Shown here: piece after piece, positions 1 to 11,891 of the stretch
Numbering within the stretch: the stretch's first letter is position 1
Layout of the letters: the number at the start of each line of letters is the position of its first letter
Source of the DNA: Brachynemurus nebulosus
Lineage: Eukaryota; Arthropoda; Insecta; Neuroptera; Myrmeleontidae
Length of the DNA: 64,000 bases
Direction: 5' to 3'
Assembly (NCBI GenBank): GCA_035578155.1
Contig: JAPWDM010000005.1
Location: 38,092,108-38,156,107, forward strand
The notes under the pieces: model-generated
What the model was told of the DNA's origin: nothing
Databases searched by the model: none
Seen by the model: the letters and a program-made list of their open reading frames with translations, nothing else
Position numbers and translations under genes: made by a program

Positions 1-112
1 AAAATATTTATAACATTAAATATTATTTCACTATTAAAAAAGAATTATAAAAAAAAGAAAGATGCACCTTTATAACTTTTATTCAGTCTGCCCTACATTC
101 ATCAAGATATAC

Positions 113-342
113 GGTGAGGTAAGCTTTTATTTTGATACCCAATAATATATTTGTGAAACAAAATTAATTTTTAATCACTGAAAATGACTCTTAAAAGAAA
201 AATAGCACATCTGTAATTGGGTCACTCTTTTATATAGTCTATAGAGATGTGTTATTTTTTTTTAAGAGTCATTTTCAGCGATTAAAAATTAATCTTGTTT
301 CACAAATATATTATTGGGTATCAAATGAAAGCTTACCTCACC
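113..342. repeat. Hairpin-forming inverted repeat (MITE-like)
   Basis: Two arms of about 98 bases (113-211 and 245-342) are near-perfect reverse complements, separated by about 33 bases. The outer ends read GGTGAGGTAAGC and GCTTACCTCACC. It has no coding capacity. The layout suggests a non-autonomous inverted-repeat element. No clear target duplication was seen, so the superfamily is open. Confidence 0.75.
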
Positions 343-484
343 CTATATTGGTGGTTACCGGACAACTATATAACATAGTTGTTACAAATTTTAATTTTTT
401 TCTTGCTTAGACAAGCCTGTGGCAAACGGAGGGGACGACCATCCCAAAAGTGCTCGTTTTGTCACTTCTGATACCCAACACTAA

Positions 485-941
485 GGCCCGATCCACACTA
501 ACGCTCCGCTCTCGGTACGATATCACTCCGCTCCCGATTCGATAAAATATTCTTACACAAGAAACAATGAGTGTATTCACATCATCGCTCTGATATCGGT
601 CCGATATCAGTCACGGTTCGCTCCCACTCCAATACAACTCCAGTATCAATACCACTCAGGTAATATTTTATCGGAGCGATATCAGACTTGTTATGGCTTG
701 TACCAGTGTAAACACTTTTTTGATTCCACTCCACTCCGCTTGCATTCAGTTGTTATGGAAAGATGTTTGTATCGAACTGAGACCGAACTGGGAGTGTACC
801 CAGAGCGGCATTATAATGTGAATGGAGGACGAATAGGTACCAGCATGTTATCAGCACTGTAATGTGAATGCAATAAGATTATATCGGACCGAGAGTGGAG
901 TGGGAGGGTATCGAAAGTGGAGCGTTAATGTAAATCGGGCC
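485..941. mobile_element. Harbinger-type MITE, copy 1
   Basis: Imperfect terminal inverted repeats of about 35 bases start GGCCCGATCCACACTAACGC on the left and end in the complementary form GCGTTAATGTAAATCGGGCC on the right. The flanks are TAA (482-484) and TAT (942-944), close to the TWA duplication of PIF/Harbinger elements. A related copy at 44502-44861 has a perfect TAA duplication, which supports these borders. Internal sequence is rich in ATATCGG/CCGATAT-type motifs and has no open frame. It lies just downstream of the yellow-family gene. Confidence 0.75.
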
Positions 942-1111
942 TATATGTATTAAAATATTGTACTAGGAAAGATTAGAAATAGATATTTAAAAATATTTAA
1001 TTTATAAAAATTGTACAAATACAAATTTTATAACATGTTGTTTTGTTGATAATACAGCAATTACTTATGTAATAAGTAAATAAAACATGTGCAATTCAAA
1101 ATCAAAATGAT

Positions 1112-4100
1112 TTAATCGTCACATGGCGTTCCCGCCACCAATTCTTTCACTGGAGCCTTAAAAATACGATAATTCACATCATTGTTATCCAGTCCTTTAA
1201 TGATAAACACTGGCATACGATCTGATAACACCCACAAATTGCCTTCGCGATCAACCTGTAATAATATTTTTAATTTTTAGAATTATGTTGAACAGACGCA
1301 GACGATTTCAGCACGGTTACTTACTTTGAGATCATTTGGAAATACTAATGTCGTATTATCACTGGCAATTAAATGTAGGTTTTCGGGAACAAACGGTTTT
1401 TTCGTATTCCAGCAAGCTACACCATTACGATTTACTTGAGTGTAGAATAGGATGCCAGTTTTTTCATCAAGAAAGCTAGCTGTAGCTTGAGTATTTTCTC
1501 CACGGTCACCTAGGAGCTAAAGCAAAAAAAAAAAAAAATTTATATAATTAAGAATTTTAACAAAAAAGAACATTCAAATATCGAAAATCGAGGATTAGAT
1601 CTAAATTTCCTGTTTCAATATATATAGTTCCTGTTTCAATGTATAACATATTATGAAGTAATCAGGATAAATATCTTAATTTATATAAATTTACCAAAAT
1701 AATATATTGATTTATCTGTAATTTGAGAAGGAATTCTTAAAAAGTTTATATCGTCTATATCAGAGATAATAATTTAGTCAATTCACTGAACAGTATAAAA
1801 ATTTAATTATGCTTAAATATTATTAATTTATTTTTACCTTATATTCATTGTAAGTGTGTGGATCCAAAGCAAGAGTTTTATTTCTCAAAATTTCGGATGA
1901 CACAGCAAATTCTTTTGTACTGGATAATGCATGGAAATACACAGTTCGGTAACTGAAAGTTAAAGAAGCGTTATTTTTTGACTTTTTTTATACATTTTTC
2001 GCCATCTGAAAATATTTAATATCTACTTTCAAAATGTACATGTATGTAAGTACATTAATATGTAGTAATTTGTAATTTTATCAATTAAATAATTTTTTTC
2101 TCATACTATGTAATTTACATATGTATTTCTATTCTGAATTCAAAACAGGGTGTATCTGAAACATTTTTTATTGTTATTTTTTTTTATCAAGAAATTGTAT
2201 TTATTGTTTTATAAAGTCCTTGACAGCAACAATTTTTTCATCTTTTAAAAGTAACAAATATTTTAATATATTTTAATTATTACTTATTATTAGTATTTTT
2301 TTACTTATGTAGTTTACACATACATATGTTGAAACCACCCATTTTTTAGCATTGATTTATTTGTTTATTTATTAATTATTATAGGAAAAAACTATCAGAG
2401 TATAGTTAAAAGTTGAAAGTATCAAGATAAACACATTGATAGTGTGGCTATTACAAATACAAGCAGGGCCGGCGAGAGGGTAGGGCAGGTGGGCCAATTG
2501 CTCGAGGTCCGGATCTAAAAAGAGGGCCCACAGTCTCGATTAGGGAGCCGGAGAAAGTTAAACGAGTTTTTTTTCTTTTTGCTCATCAATTGTATTTTTG
2601 GGCAAAAATTTTTGAAAAAATTATCTTGCCTGAGGGCTCGTCATTTCTCTCGCCGGCCTTGAATATAAGTATTTAGTATATTTTGCAGTTTTCGTCAATA
2701 AATTACAAATATTAAGAAAGCTATCGTTTTATGTATGTTCTTTCTTTCTGAAACGATCTTAACAATTTTAATAGAATGTTGTGTGGAAGTATTTGTGTAT
2801 CTTAGAAAGCGATTCAGGTAGCTAATGAAAAATTCATATAGGGAACGAAATTGAGTCTCGTTTTAACAGGGCCATATTAGCCAGTAGGCCTAGGGGAGCT
2901 AATTTTTGGCAGATTCTCAATTATAAAACTTTTTTAGTTAAATTTTTTTATAGGCTAAATATAAATGATTAGTCAGTCAGAGTGAAAATTAATTAAACTT
3001 TCTTTTTTAATTTTTAAGACTAAAATATTTCTGAAATTGAAAAAAGTACTTTTTTTTATTTTCTCTCTGCTTTCGATAGTCTCTACACTTAACTTGAGAT
3101 TAAAATTTACTTGACTTGAACTCTTTAATCCTAAATTTTATTAAGGTCGTAATTATGGCTATAGATAATTAGTATATTTACTAAAGTTTATTTTATACTC
3201 ACAATTAAAAAAATTTATAGTATCAAAAAAGAAAAATTAATCTGTGATTGTGAGAATTAAAAAATACGAATGTCCTTGATTTTAGTTAACTCGAGAAATA
3301 TTAGAACTTTGATTCTATATTCAACAAATGTTAATCTTCACTAGAATGGCGACTTTATTGATATATCCCGCCAAAAATGAACTCGAAACTGCCCAAATCC
3401 TATTCATAAAACAATAACAGATAATTAAATGAATATTTTTTTTTTTTTTTTTTTTTTTTAGGAAGGAAGCAATTAATGAACAAAGTTTTTGTTATTTAAT
3501 ATTTAACATTTTAAAAAAATCTAAATTACTCTATTGTAGCGAGGCGAGTTATATCCTGAATCAAGGTTTTTCTAACAATTAACAGTTTTTTAAATACGTT
3601 ATTCAATTTTTGTTACATAAAATAGTAATTTAACACGTACTAGTAATAAATTACTTATTGCCGTACTCGAGGTTAGGCCTTTTTAGGTGAATGGAACTAA
3701 ACTAAAGTTATAGCCAATGAAGCAGAATCAAATTAAAAAAAAATGATTATATAAAAATAATGATTCAATGTGAGACCAGTGCATAAAAGTGCATCTTTAT
3801 AATTTCATCAATGTTCATACCCTCTTTCATTTTCTGGGGATAGCGCAATACCAAATACACCGTCCGTCCATTGGAAGTTAACGCCACCAACGGTATAATT
3901 TCCTTGAAGGGGATCAAAGTGGAAGTAGTGATGTTTAACACGCCACGAATCATTGTCAGCGAAACTGTAGACGACAATTCCATAGGCTCCAAGATCTGGA
4001 ATGTAAGCGTAAGCTTTGTCGCATTCACCTTTTGGTACATCTACCACCTTAAATAAAATAACCCAGTCAAAATTATAGAAATTCAATGACTACGATTCGA

Positions 4101-4729
4101 GAATTCTTACAATGTTTGCGAAAAATGAATCCTCTTTCTTATCAGTATCTTTCAATTCATATCGTCGGATTAACTGATCAGTTTTTAGATCAAAAATGAG
4201 AATAGATGGTTTGTTGTAGACACTTGGACTATCTAAAATATTGGCCAAACCGGTGTCCATGACCCAAAGACGATCACATTCGTCAGCACGAACTCGAAAT
4301 ACTGAAATAATTGTATCATTTGGAATATTTTTTCGGTCTGCTGGTAGAGTATTGGCTTCCAAACTTGGGTATGGATGTAATAGTGGATTTTTTGATTTTT
4401 CATTCAAGTCAATATAAGCTAGAGAAGCTAAAACTCCACTTTTCCATCTGTAGGGAAAAATAGATGATTATAGACTTTGTTTAAAAAAAAGTATTTATAT
4501 CAACTAGCATATACCTTGGTATTGTTATGAATAATTTGTTGTTCCATCTGTCCAATCCCAAAGGTAAATTACGATCGCGTATATATGTTTTTTCATCAGC
4601 AAGTCTGTTTTGTAGTTCTGTACTTGGAAATGCGAAATCAACTTCTTTCCATTCATACACTTCCGGGAGTTTATCGGTTGCTAATGCTGTACAAACTATA
4701 GCAAAGAGTAAGAATATCCTCTGAAGCAT
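1112..4729 (-). CDS. Yellow / major royal jelly family secreted protein, six exons
   Basis: Minus-strand coding exons read 4729-4515, 4447-4111, 4047-3821, 1952-1838, 1516-1325 and 1255-1112, stop TAA at 1114-1112. They total 1230 nt, or 409 residues. All introns are GT-AG and the phases join cleanly, for example TIPR+WKSG, FANI+VVDV and ERG+YRTVYFH. The start at 4729 is chosen because it opens a signal peptide (MLQRIFLLFAIVCTALA); an in-frame ATG at 4783 would bury it. The body is one MRJP/yellow beta-propeller domain with family landmarks: IPRWKSGV, ECDRLWVMDTG, FANIVVDV, AYIPDLGAYGIVVYS, GVFGIALSP, GYRTVYFHALSS, FYTQVNRNGVACWNT, LWVLSDRMPVFI and a terminal GTPCDD. Length is normal for the family. 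Members are secreted and act in cuticle pigmentation, dopachrome conversion or ligand binding. I cannot assign the paralogue (yellow-b/c/d/f type and so on). Intron 3 (1868 bases) holds a hAT MITE and a poly-T run. Confidence 0.95.
2464..2661. mobile_element. hAT-type MITE, family A copy 1 (in yellow-family intron 3)
   Basis: Terminal inverted repeats CAGGGCCGGCGAGAG and CTCTCGCCGGCCTTG bound a 198-base element with no coding sequence. The flanking octamers AATACAAG (2456-2463) and AATATAAG (2662-2669) match at 7 of 8, as expected for an old hAT 8-bp target duplication. A related copy lies at 24617-24778. It sits inside the 1.87 kb intron of the yellow-family gene and does not touch the splice sites. 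Confidence 0.75.
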
Positions 4730-4799
4730 TTTGATCTGTAAATTATTGAAAAGAGTATTAAATGACTGACTGACTGTTTGCAATTGTTTCCAAGGGCGG

Positions 4800-5420
4800 A
4801 TTTCGTACTCAAATTAGGATTAGGACAATTTTTTAAAGGCTTCATAATGTTTTTTTTAATATTGAAAATTTTAAATATTAAATGAACAATTTGGAAAACC
4901 AATAATTCTTTCTCAGTTTTGCCGTTATGACATTTCATTAACGGTTTTTAAAAAATAAGATCTTAATTTTTTTTAGTAAACTTGATGATGTCATCATATT
5001 AAAAAATTCTTTTTTCTCAAATCAAGCTTTATGGGAGTAATTTGAATTAGGATGATTGATTAGATTAGGATAATTTGGGTGTAAAAGCTTTACATTTTTA
5101 CTATAAAAATGACCAAATTCTTTTTATAAATGTGACTGCTCTGATGGAAGTTTTTTAGTGCTTAAATTTTGGTAAAAGTGAAAAAACAAATTTAAAAACC
5201 TATAGGTAGTTATTCCCAAATGGAAACCCCCTTCTCTCACTCACTCTTTATGTATTTATATATGAGTGAGAGAGAGAAACGGGTTTCCATTTGGGAATAA
5301 TTACTGTAATTCGTTTTCAGTTTCATCAATCAATTATTTTATTTACGGTTTTTACGGAATTTAAAAATTTTAGTAAGTTTGAAAATGTCATCAAATAATC
5401 CACGACAAAATCTCAGTTCA
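4800..5420. repeat. Dispersed repeat, copy 1, interrupted by a hairpin
   Basis: Contains a roughly 300-base unit that recurs in tandem and elsewhere: 'ggaaaaccaataattctttc', then 'agtaaacttgatgatgtcat', then 'taatttgggtgtaaaagc'. Related copies are at about 27.78-28.30 kb and about 37.45-37.77 kb. A second partial unit starts near 5310, after the hairpin at 5207-5304. There is no open frame. Class unknown; it lies 5' of the yellow-family start. Confidence 0.6.
5207..5304. repeat. Short hairpin MITE-like insertion
   Basis: Arms 5207-5249 and 5263-5304 are near-perfect inverted repeats beginning TAGTTATTCCCAAATGG, with a short A+T spacer. It interrupts the dispersed repeat, whose other copies run through this point without it, so it looks like a discrete insertion. 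Confidence 0.7.
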
Positions 5421-6868
5421 AGGGGGAGGGGGGAGTCATGACGTCGAAGAACACTTCTTGGATCCGTTTTTGATTCTTCCGTTAAATTTCTGTACAAAAT
5501 CTCTTTAGTTAAATTTTATTAATCCATTCAGTTTTTTTGTTCTTTTTTTTTTTTTAAAGATAATTATTTTACTGACTCATTCTGAAAATCCAAAATTATG
5601 ATGAGTTATTATTGCATAGTACATTGAAATTTAAAACCTATTAAAACTGATCTATATTATTTTTATGTTTTAAACAAACTCAACTGTGGAAATTAATTAT
5701 ATATTTTTGTTAGCATCTATAACTATAAATTCTAAACAATTTCAAAATATTGCAAATTTAAATTTATTTTTTCCTTTTAAGTAAATACAATTTGCATATA
5801 AATAAGGAAATTGTATATTATTACAAAGGTGAGGTTCTCCACAAAAATTTTGTTATATAGTGTATGAATAAAAGCAATTACTGAAAAAATCTATAATCCG
5901 AAAACGATTGAAGGTAGCAAAATGCGATTTCCTATCAGACATAATAAATAATCCCAGAGTCCGCTTCTTTTTTGAAATTTAGTTTACTTAATTTTTTTTA
6001 TAATCTTGTAAATTTTAGGTATTTTTGTCACTGACTGTACCGGTTGTATAAATTTTGTAATATTTTACCCAAATAATTTTTATTACCATATAAAATTAAG
6101 CAGGTGAATAATAATAAACAAACCTGTAAAATTTTTTTCATCACAATAATTGATGTAGAGGCGCACCTCTGAATACCAATTATGTATATATTATTAAAAT
6201 TTTTTCCTAAATCATGTAGTTTGATTGAGAAATAAAACTGATATTTTGTTTTAAAAATTAAAAATACATTAATTGTGGTGACGTTTCTTACTATGAAACT
6301 TTATTGCATATAATTTAATGAAGAAATATAATGCTAAGGGTGTGGCACATAGCTTCCTCACACTTGTGATATGCTTGCATAAGAGTACGTTTTTGATACT
6401 ATTTATAAAACAATTTTGATCTGAAGTGCTTCCTATCTTAAAATTGGTATATTTTATCATACATATTTAATGACATACGGCACAAGTTTAATGAATTTCG
6501 TGTTTGTGAATGCACCCGACTGTGATGAAAAACACAATGATTACGAAGTTGTAAATTTTGAAACCTTTTATGACAGATAAACAGAGAGACTGCCATAAAA
6601 TTCTTAGGGATCATTTACAGACTGGTTCATACAACACCTAACTCACAACAATTTCATTAAAGTCGAGCTTAAAATAGTTTCGGAGTTGTGCGCGTAGAAA
6701 GTTTTTACGGATAAGTGGACCGACATCGATAGTCAGATACAGAACAAAAATTGTTCAGCAAGCTATAAACGTCAAATACTAATGAAGATTTTAATTTTGA
6801 AGAAAAAAAAATTTTCACTTTGCAATAGTGATTACGATGCCTTCACTACCTTTGGTATACTCGGATGT
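5421..6868. other. Intergenic, no feature recognised
   Basis: A+T-rich sequence between the yellow-family gene and the next repeats. I see no coding exon, RNA gene or clear repeat border. Short open frames here have no recognisable motif. Confidence 0.5.
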
Positions 6869-6869
6869 A

Positions 6870-7630
6870 AAATTGTCAAATCTCATAATAAAAAATTTGG
6901 GGGACAGGTCTACCCACACTGTCAACTTCCCATTGAATTCCCTTAAAGACTATTGCAAATGAATAACTTTTTTTTAATTCAGGGAACTCCTCGTCTGGAC
7001 ACCCGATAGAGGCTTTGCCACTTGCACCACACCGGGGGCTTCGCCTTCTGTACCTAAGGGTGGGGGCTTCACCCTTATCAAACAAATGATAACATCATTT
7101 GTTCTCAAGGTACGCGAGGCAAAAAAAATTTCACAAAAAGTTTCTTATTTCCTTTTTCCGTTTATTTTTCTTTCTTTTTTTTTTTAATTTTATTAAATTT
7201 TACAATAATTTACTGGCGTTTTTAACATCACGGAAGGTTCTTAGGTCATTGTATAATAAAGACATGGTAAAAAATCCATATAATATATGCTATGTTAATA
7301 AAGTTAATTCCGTTTTTTATCACAAAAAACAAACCGCTAATCCGAATTTGCTGAAAACTTTATCCGGTCTTCATTTTTTGATTACGCATCTAATGAAATT
7401 AGTCCGGAGTTGATATCATTTGTTCTCGAGATATGCGAGACGAAAAAATATTCACGAACGAACGAACGAACGAACGCACACACAGACATCACGCTAAAAA
7501 CGATGGATTTGGATTCTAGTGACCTTGAAACGTGGAGATATGTCAAAATTAGTGATTCGTAAAATCGGACCCATTACAATCATTTCCAATGGGAAGTTGA
7601 TAATTAACTACACAGAGAGATTAGCAGAAA
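6870..7630. repeat. Degenerate dispersed repeat with (GAAC)n tract
   Basis: A motif 'atcatttgttctc', followed by a variable 'gcgag', occurs twice (about 7092 and 7418). The second copy leads into (GAAC)n (about 7456-7477), an ACACAC run and a conserved-looking block with GACCTTGAAACGTGGAGATA. Both margins carry 'cttcccatt'-type sequence, at about 6925 on one strand and 7590 on the other. The layout resembles the 3' region of a non-LTR element or a composite repeat. Open frames in it look non-coding. Confidence 0.45.
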
Positions 7631-8490
7631 ACTAGATAGTAAAACTGAATAGTTTAAAGTAAATTATTAAATAGATTTAACCGTAACTTATTAACGATAA
7701 TAATTACATAAAATAATTAATTATTAAATTTCATTGTCTATTGCAAGGTCACTTATGCCAATCATTTTCATATTTAGAAACGAAAAATTGACTTTTAACC
7801 GCGTAATAATTGTAAATAATTTATATCGTTTGCATAATAATTAATTATTATAGTGAAACTATTTGTTTATACGTATATTATTAAAAGATTAATATGTATA
7901 AGAATATACGAAGATTAATGACAATAATGAAGCTTTACTGTACGTTAAAATGAAAAATAATCAAATTTCCGTTTAAAAATAACTTTTTTCTTTACGAAGA
8001 GGTTCATTTACTTTAATAAACTGAAACCTTCGTACTGACTTTGCGTGTTTGAATTGTCTGCACTGGTAATAAAGGTTACTTAAGTTGTTTGCCTTCATGT
8101 CTGACAACTATCAGACAAAAATAAAATAAAGCATTTTGACTATCAAAGAGCCTTTTTCTTCTACTTCTGTCGTTTGCATGTTCTGTATACGGAATTTTTT
8201 CTACGACCAATCGAAAGAAAACATTTTAATTATGATCCCTTACAAAACCCTCAATTTTACCATTGTCGCAATGGAAAAAATAGGAACTTTTTAAAGGACC
8301 AATATATGTATAAGTTGATTTTGTATTTTAATAAACCTACTCCAAAAACACTACAAGTTGTATAAATTTCAGATTTTTACCATCAGCCCCATCAGAGATA
8401 GCTCCTGTATTAGGAAAAAAGTCCATTTTTGGAAGTTTATAAAAATTAAAGAATACAAGTTTCACAACTGAAATTTCTTTGGGTAGTTGT
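7631..8490. other. Intergenic, no feature recognised
   Basis: A+T-rich spacer. I see no exon, RNA or repeat border that I can support. Confidence 0.5.
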
Positions 8491-8741
8491 CAAGGCCAGC
8501 TTAACCATAAGTGGCGCCCTAGGCACCGTGAAAAATGCCGCTCTACCTTTTGTTTAAAAGGAAAAAAATCCTACTTTTTCCTACTTTTTTTCGAACTTCC
8601 TCAAAAAAAAAAAAAATAATAATAATAATAATAATAATTAATAAAATAATAATAATAAAACGTCAATTACAACTTTTGCCTTTAAAAATCTACCGCCCCT
8701 AGGCCATGACCTAAGTAAGTTTAGTGGGTAATCCGGCCCTG
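8491..8741. mobile_element. hAT-type MITE, family B copy 1
   Basis: The ends CAAGGCCAGCTTAACC and GGGTAATCCGGCCCTG form imperfect terminal inverted repeats. Flanking octamers GTAGTTGT (8483-8490) and GTAGTTAT (8742-8749) match at 7 of 8. A second copy at 36977-37298 has the same ends and a 7/8 octamer duplication. The interior contains an AAT microsatellite (about 8617-8658) and no coding sequence. Confidence 0.8.
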
Positions 8742-9289
8742 GTAGTTATACCATATACAGCCATTTCTATAAAAAATACAAGCTGTATAAAACACTCCTT
8801 CTCTAAGAAAAAAAATGTTCAAAAAGTGAATTGTGCATATTTTGATATCGAATTTTAGGTGAAGCTCTCTTGTGAAAGGAAAGAAAATAGGCTAAATATA
8901 GACGTAACTTAAAACAAAGAGAGCTATTAACTTTAAAATGGTTTTTATTTCAACCATATAGGATGAACAGTTTATGAAATATGTGCACTGGCGTAAAAGG
9001 CTGCAAACACAAAAATCAGCGCTAATTGGAAAACAAAAATGGGCATCACGTTTAAATGGTTGAAGCTAATTTTTTTTTTTAAAGAATTGTTCTTAATTAC
9101 TTTCTAAAATAGTCGAACAAATTACCTCTGAACTTACTTCATATGGATTGATCGAGTTTTAAAATTATTACTATTTGTTTTTGTTATTTAAAACACCTAT
9201 ATAGGTATTACTCTTTTTCAGCAACTATTACACCACCACCAAAAAAGCTGCCGTTTCCCTGTAATCTATTACTCAATATCATGCTAGCC

Positions 9290-9660
9290 CTATAAAAATG
9301 AAAATTTTAGTTTTAAAAACCTCGGAGATCAGGGGAGCGTGAATGGTCATTTCTTGTGAATTTTGAACTATATCATTAAAATCACTGGACCAAAAATTAT
9401 TCTAAAAAAATATTAATTAAAACTCATTTTTGGTTGGACCAAACTGTCGCCCCATTTTAATCCTAAAAATTTTTTTTCTTATTGTTGACTGGTAATGTAT
9501 GTGCGCGTTACCGAGACCCAACATTACGCCAAATTTCAAATTCCTACGTTACACAGTTTTCAGGAAAAACCTCCTAGACAGACGGACAGACGGACATGGG
9601 AGTGATCTTATAACGGTTCCATTTTTCCTTTTAAGGTAAGGAATTCTAAAAATTAAGTAA
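9290..9660. repeat. Transposon-tail-like repeat with CAGACGGA motif
   Basis: Contains CAGACGGACAGACGGACATG followed by TATAACGGTTCC. This resembles the 3' tails of dispersed retroposons common in insects, where a polypyrimidine/purine block precedes 'ggttccgttttt'-like sequence. Borders are not resolved and there is no coding frame. Confidence 0.35.
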
Positions 9661-9979
9661 ATTAATAAATTTTCATAAAAATTTTAACTAATAAAAATGC
9701 TTAGTAAAAATTATTAATACCTTGTTTAAAGTTTAATCACTATTTATAAATCTTCTTGAGTGGAGATCTCACTTACTAGCCACTTTATTTATTAACACTA
9801 TGATTGGACTAACTGATGAGAAACAATATTAACCATTTTTGCATTATAATATACCTAATGAAAGTGAATGTCAAAGAGCATCCCCACTACATACCTATAA
9901 ATGTATTTATTTTTGTTAAATCTACTGTTTGTAGTAGATCGTGAGTCTGACCTACCATGAACTAGCCAAACACTATTTA

Positions 9980-10609
9980 CAGTCAGCCACACTCGTATTC
10001 GTACAGCAGCATATTTACGCATATGACAAAATTTAAACCAAATGGATTCCCATAATTTCCCACAAATTTAAACTTTTTTGTTTATAATATTAATATTTGG
10101 ATCTTCTACTTCCTACCTAAATTAAAAAAATTTCATTAATACTTTTAAAAAAAAAATTTTTCTAAGAAACATGTTATGCATGCAATTTGTATCAACATGT
10201 CCAACGCCACATTCGTATTCGTACACCTTAAAATTTGATAAATATTTTTATATGTTTCAAAAATGAATTACTTTATTTTCAAATTTAGAAGTATATTTAT
10301 GTAGGTATGTAGGTATAAACTAATTCATTTTTGAAACATATAAAAATATGTATCAAATTTTACGGTGTACGAATACGAATGTGGCGTTTGACATGTTGAT
10401 ACAAATTGCATGCATAACATTTTTCTTAGAGAATTTTTTTTTAAAAACTATTAATCAAATTTTTTAGCTTATATAGGAAGTAGAAGATCTAAATATTAAT
10501 ATTATAAACAAAAAAGTTCAAATTTGTGGGAAATTATGGGAATCCACTTGGTTTAAATTTTGTCATATGAGAAAATATGCTGCTGTACGAATACGAGTGT
10601 GGCTGACTG
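9980..10609. mobile_element. Tc1/mariner-type palindromic MITE with about 290-base arms
   Basis: The element starts CAGTCAGCCACACTCGTATT and ends with the complement, flanked by TA (9978-9979 and 10610-10611). CAGT ends and a TA target are typical of Tc1/mariner. Arms of about 290 bases (9980-10271 and 10319-10609) are highly similar and separated by under 50 bases, so the whole unit folds into one hairpin. The motif CACATTCGTATTCGTACA recurs inside each arm, a possible second transposase site. No coding sequence. Confidence 0.85.
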
Positions 10610-10976
10610 TATAAACTATTAAGGGAAGAAATACCTTTAGATAGGCGAAAATAACAATTTCGGAAATTTTTTTTAACAAAAAAAAAAAACCTATCTGTAT
10701 TTTTGAGGTTTAACTTTTTATTTAGTATGACCCTAAAGTCTTAACACATATATTTTTTTTGAGTATAAAATAAAGTATAAAAAAGTTCCCAAATGGCGGG
10801 CACTCTAGCAGTCGTAATTATTATTTGAGAAGTTTAAAATTTTTTTTTCCATATTGCTAACGTATTCAGCATATTAATAAACCCAAAAAATTTCCAAGTA
10901 ACTAATTAATTGACAAATTTGTACCAATTATTTAAAAAAATTTCAATTTTCATAAAATTTTCGTCTATTTCTGCGT

Positions 10977-11674
10977 TTAAGGTACCATTACAGTGTGATC
11001 TGCCGAAAAATAGTCAATTTTCGCGATTTTTTTCGGATGGATAGGATGGGGGAATGAGGATGTATTTTTTGTTCGATTAATACCACTATTTAACAATACA
11101 AAAATATTTTTTATATATTTTTATTTATTTTTTATAATTATTATAATTTTTTTAAAAAAGTGTCTTTAAAAAAGGGCGGATATTGGTGTCCATGATTGTG
11201 GCCGCAGTCGTCATTTGGAAAAAAATCAAATAGATTATCAATCTGTAGATAAGCCGCTATGTACCTATGGGAGCTTTTTCTTTGAAATCTTCCTATTTTT
11301 TCACACGGAAAACTATAAATTTTCAATTTACAAATTTTCAAACCGCCGCCATTTTTTCAAATTTCAAAAAAAAGCTCCCATAGGTACATAGCGGCTTACC
11401 TACAGATTGATAATCTATTTGATTTTTTTCCAAATGAAAACTGCGGCCGCAATCGTGGGCACCAATATCGGCCCTTTTTTAAAGACACTTTTTTCAAAAA
11501 ATTATAATAATTATAAAAAATATATAAAAATGAATAAAAAAAATTTTTGGATTGTTAAATAGCAGTATTAATCGTAAAAAAAAAATTCATCTCCATTCCC
11601 CCATCCCATCCATCCGAAAAGAAATTGCGAAAATTGACTATTTTTCGGCCGATCACACTGTGATGGTACCTTAA
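10977..11674. repeat. Long inverted repeat with about 314-base arms
   Basis: Arms 10977-11290 and 11361-11674 are near-perfect reverse complements. The outer ends read TTAAGGTACCATTACAGTGT and ACACTGTGATGGTACCTTAA. CAGTGTGATC inside each end resembles a Tc1-like terminus, with TA on the left and TG on the right. The symmetry extends beyond that point to the GGTACC blocks, so the true border is uncertain. A 66-codon frame inside is only the palindrome read as protein. Confidence 0.8.
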
Positions 11675-11799
11675 AAAAATCCTTTTGTCCGGATGCTGAG
11701 ATAAAAGCCTGAATCACATAGAATAAGGTAATACTATAGAGTTTTATATTAAGTGAAAATTCTAGCCAATTTTAAAAATTCTGTTTCGAGAAAAACGTA

Positions 11800-11803
<4 letters not shown>

Positions 11804-11889
<86 letters not shown>
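11804..11889. repeat. (TA)n microsatellite
   Basis: About 43 uninterrupted TA units. Confidence 0.95.

Positions 11890-11891
<2 letters not shown>

Noticed and set aside
7099..7413. 104-codon plus-strand frame
   Set aside because: Phe/Lys-rich product from A+T-rich repeat sequence, no domain, no splice context, and it overlaps a dispersed repeat.
11141..11341. 66-codon minus-strand frame
   Set aside because: It lies wholly inside a 700-base palindrome and shows no family motif.
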